Assembly: GCA_017853515.1 (NCBI GenBank)
Contig: JAFMJK010000136.1
Coordinates: forward strand, 1 to 6,209
Direction of reading: 5' to 3'
DNA: 6,209 bases
DNA from: Chthoniobacterales bacterium
GTDB taxonomy: Bacteria > Verrucomicrobiota > Verrucomicrobiia > Chthoniobacterales > JACTMZ01
Part shown: piece by piece, positions 4,966 through 6,209 of the stretch
Position numbering within the stretch: position 1 is the first letter of the stretch
Layout of the letters: each line of letters starts with the position of its first letter
Position numbers and translations under genes: made by a program
Notes under the pieces: generated by a model
Told to the model about the DNA's origin: nothing
Database searches by the model: none
Seen by the model: the letters and a program-made list of their open reading frames with translations, nothing else

Positions 4966-6209
4966 ATGATTCCGAACAACATTTCCCATCGCTTTGCCGC
5001 AACACCGCTCCTCGCGACCGTGGTTATTTTCCTGGTCGCGCTTTTCGGCGCATCGATGCATTCGGCTCAGGCCCAGACGGCCACCAATACTTGGACCGGA
5101 GCAGCTACTGGCAATGCAGCCGCTCGCGCTGCATGGACCTCGGCAAACAACTGGGGCGGCACTGCGCCCATCGCTGGATCGGTGCTTGTTTTTGCCGGGA
5201 CGGCCAAGACCAACGCGAACACCAACGACTTCGCGGCGGGCACCGGCTTCTTCAGCATCAGCTTTGCCACCAATGCGGGCACATTTATTCTTACCGGCGC
5301 AAACATCTCCCTAACCAACGGTATCACGAACAACAGCACCAACACCCAGACGCTCAACCTCAACGGAATTACTCTCGGTGCGGCTCAAACTTTCAACGCC
5401 CTGAGCAACAACCTCATTTTCACCACCCTCAACAACATCACCAACGGCGGGTTCCTTCTCACCATCGACGGCGCTTTTACCACGACTTTCAACAGCATTA
5501 TCAGCGGCACGGGCGGGCTTACCAAGACAGGCGCCGGAACGTTGATCCTGAGCAATGCCAACACCTACACCGGCACAACAACGGTCTCTGCTGGAACTCT
5601 CCAATACGGCGTGTCCGACGCGCTTGCGACGAACGGCGTGGTCACGGTCAACGGTGCGACGGCCGTTTTCGACATTTCGACCTTCAGCGACACGGTCGGC
5701 GCGGTGACGTTGACTGACGGCAGCATCGCGGGCACGACGGGTGTCCTGTCCGGTGCCAGCTATTCCGTGGTCAACGGTTCGATCACAGCCGCGCTCGGCG
5801 GAGCGGCTGCCACGATGAGCAAGACGGGGATCGGCACCGTCACCCTGGGCAGTGCGACCAACAGTTATGGCGGCACCACCACGGTGGGCGGCGGTGTTTT
5901 GCAGGTCGGCACGCTGGCCAACGCCGGAGCGAACAGCTCGATCGGCACCAACGCCACGGTGATCCTGACCAACGGCGGTGTGCTTGATTACACTGGTGCG
6001 ACGGTTTCGGTGAACCGCGGGATCAGCCTTGCCTCTGGCAATGGCGGCGTGGGTGTTTCCAACAGTGCGGCGGCTTTGACCGTTTCCGGCGCGGTCAGCG
6101 GCAGCGGTTCGCTGGTCAAGACCGGCGCTGGGACGCTGGTGCTGGCGGGTGCGGCCAACAGTTATGGCGGCACCACCACGGTGGGCGGCGGTGTTTTGCA
6201 GGTCGGCAC
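4966..6209 (+). CDS. Secreted autotransporter-associated beta-strand (PATR) repeat protein, 3' end outside the window
   Basis: This is the first 414 codons of a probably much longer surface or exported protein. The start ATG 4966 has a purine-rich AGGGAAGGGGG about 12 bases upstream and opens a clear signal peptide: hydrophobic core PLLATVVIFLVALFGA and a likely cleavage site after AQA (residue 36). The mature part is rich in Gly, Thr, Asn, Ala and Val and lacks Cys, as expected for a parallel beta-helix. PATR-type repeats with the pattern KTGxGTxxLxxAxxYxGTTTVxxGxLQxG occur at residues about 183-215, 284-315 and 383-414. Repeats 2 and 3 are 99 residues apart and share 55 identical bases. The C-terminus is not visible, so an autotransporter barrel, a PEP-CTERM sorting signal (common on such proteins in Verrucomicrobiota) or neither are all possible. 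No enzymatic motif is seen. Adhesion or a cell-surface role is only a guess. Confidence 0.9.
   Translation, partial: MIPNNISHRFAATPLLATVVIFLVALFGASMHSAQAQTATNTWTGAATGNAAARAAWTSANNWGGTAPIAGSVLVFAGTAKTNANTNDFAAGTGFFSISFATNAGTFILTGANISLTNGITNNSTNTQTLNLNGITLGAAQTFNALSNNLIFTTLNNITNGGFLLTIDGAFTTTFNSIISGTGGLTKTGAGTLILSNANTYTGTTTVSAGTLQYGVSDALATNGVVTVNGATAVFDISTFSDTVGAVTLTDGSIAGTTGVLSGASYSVVNGSITAALGGAAATMSKTGIGTVTLGSATNSYGGTTTVGGGVLQVGTLANAGANSSIGTNATVILTNGGVLDYTGATVSVNRGISLASGNGGVGVSNSAAALTVSGAVSGSGSLVKTGAGTLVLAGAANSYGGTTTVGGGVLQVG
5858..5912 (+). repeat. Exact 55-bp coding repeat, copy 1
   Basis: It encodes NSYGGTTTVGGGVLQVG within the second PATR repeat and matches 6155-6209 base for base at an in-frame distance of 297. 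The match stops on the left at 5857 (A, against G at 6154). Synonymous sites are identical too, so the duplication or gene conversion is recent. Confidence 0.95.
6155..6209 (+). repeat. Exact 55-bp coding repeat, copy 2, ending at the window edge
   Basis: This second copy ends exactly with the last base of the window. Further copies may follow outside. Confidence 0.95.

Noticed and set aside
4994..5717. Overlapping plus- and minus-strand open frames over the surface-protein gene
   Set aside because: They are out-of-frame products of repetitive GC-rich Thr/Asn/Gly codons. The frame from 4966 has the signal peptide and PATR repeats.

Overview
The window looks like a piece of a GC-rich genome from the Verrucomicrobiota, most likely Opitutaceae-like. 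This placement is an inference. It rests on a long secreted protein with autotransporter-associated beta-strand (PATR) repeats, on GC-rich codon use, and on abundant REP-like hairpins with a REP-associated transposase. No rRNA or other marker gene is present to confirm it.

Layout, left to right. (1) Positions 1-889 are a REP/RAYT island: REP-like hairpin units around a REP-associated tyrosine transposase gene (223-681) broken by one in-frame TAG. (2) Positions 895-3552, minus strand, encode a large membrane-anchored, four-PAS sensor histidine kinase. (3) Positions 3553-4055 are a gene-free gap whose second half is a second REP-like cluster, including a partly diverged tandem duplication of about 129 bp. 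(4) Positions 4056-4652, minus strand, encode a NarL/FixJ-type response regulator. (5) Positions 4653-4965 are a divergent intergenic region with AT-rich promoter-like boxes and two inverted repeats. (6) From 4966 to the right edge, plus strand, lies the 5' part of a gene for a secreted PATR-repeat protein, cut by the window end.

The kinase and regulator are probably a FixL/FixJ-like two-component pair (HPK4-like H-box, NarL/FixJ-type regulator, same strand, adjacent), with the regulator gene upstream. The regulator shares its promoter region with the surface-protein gene, so autoregulation and control of that gene are plausible but unproven.

The most notable structure is the REP-like family. 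Each well-preserved unit reads GGTAGGG, containing the GTAG typical of RAYT-recognised REPs, and runs into a GC-rich hairpin. Different units carry compensatory changes in the two arms. The right edge ends exactly at the end of an exact 55-bp repeat and the left edge cuts into a REP unit, so the window may be a whole short-read contig bounded by repeats.
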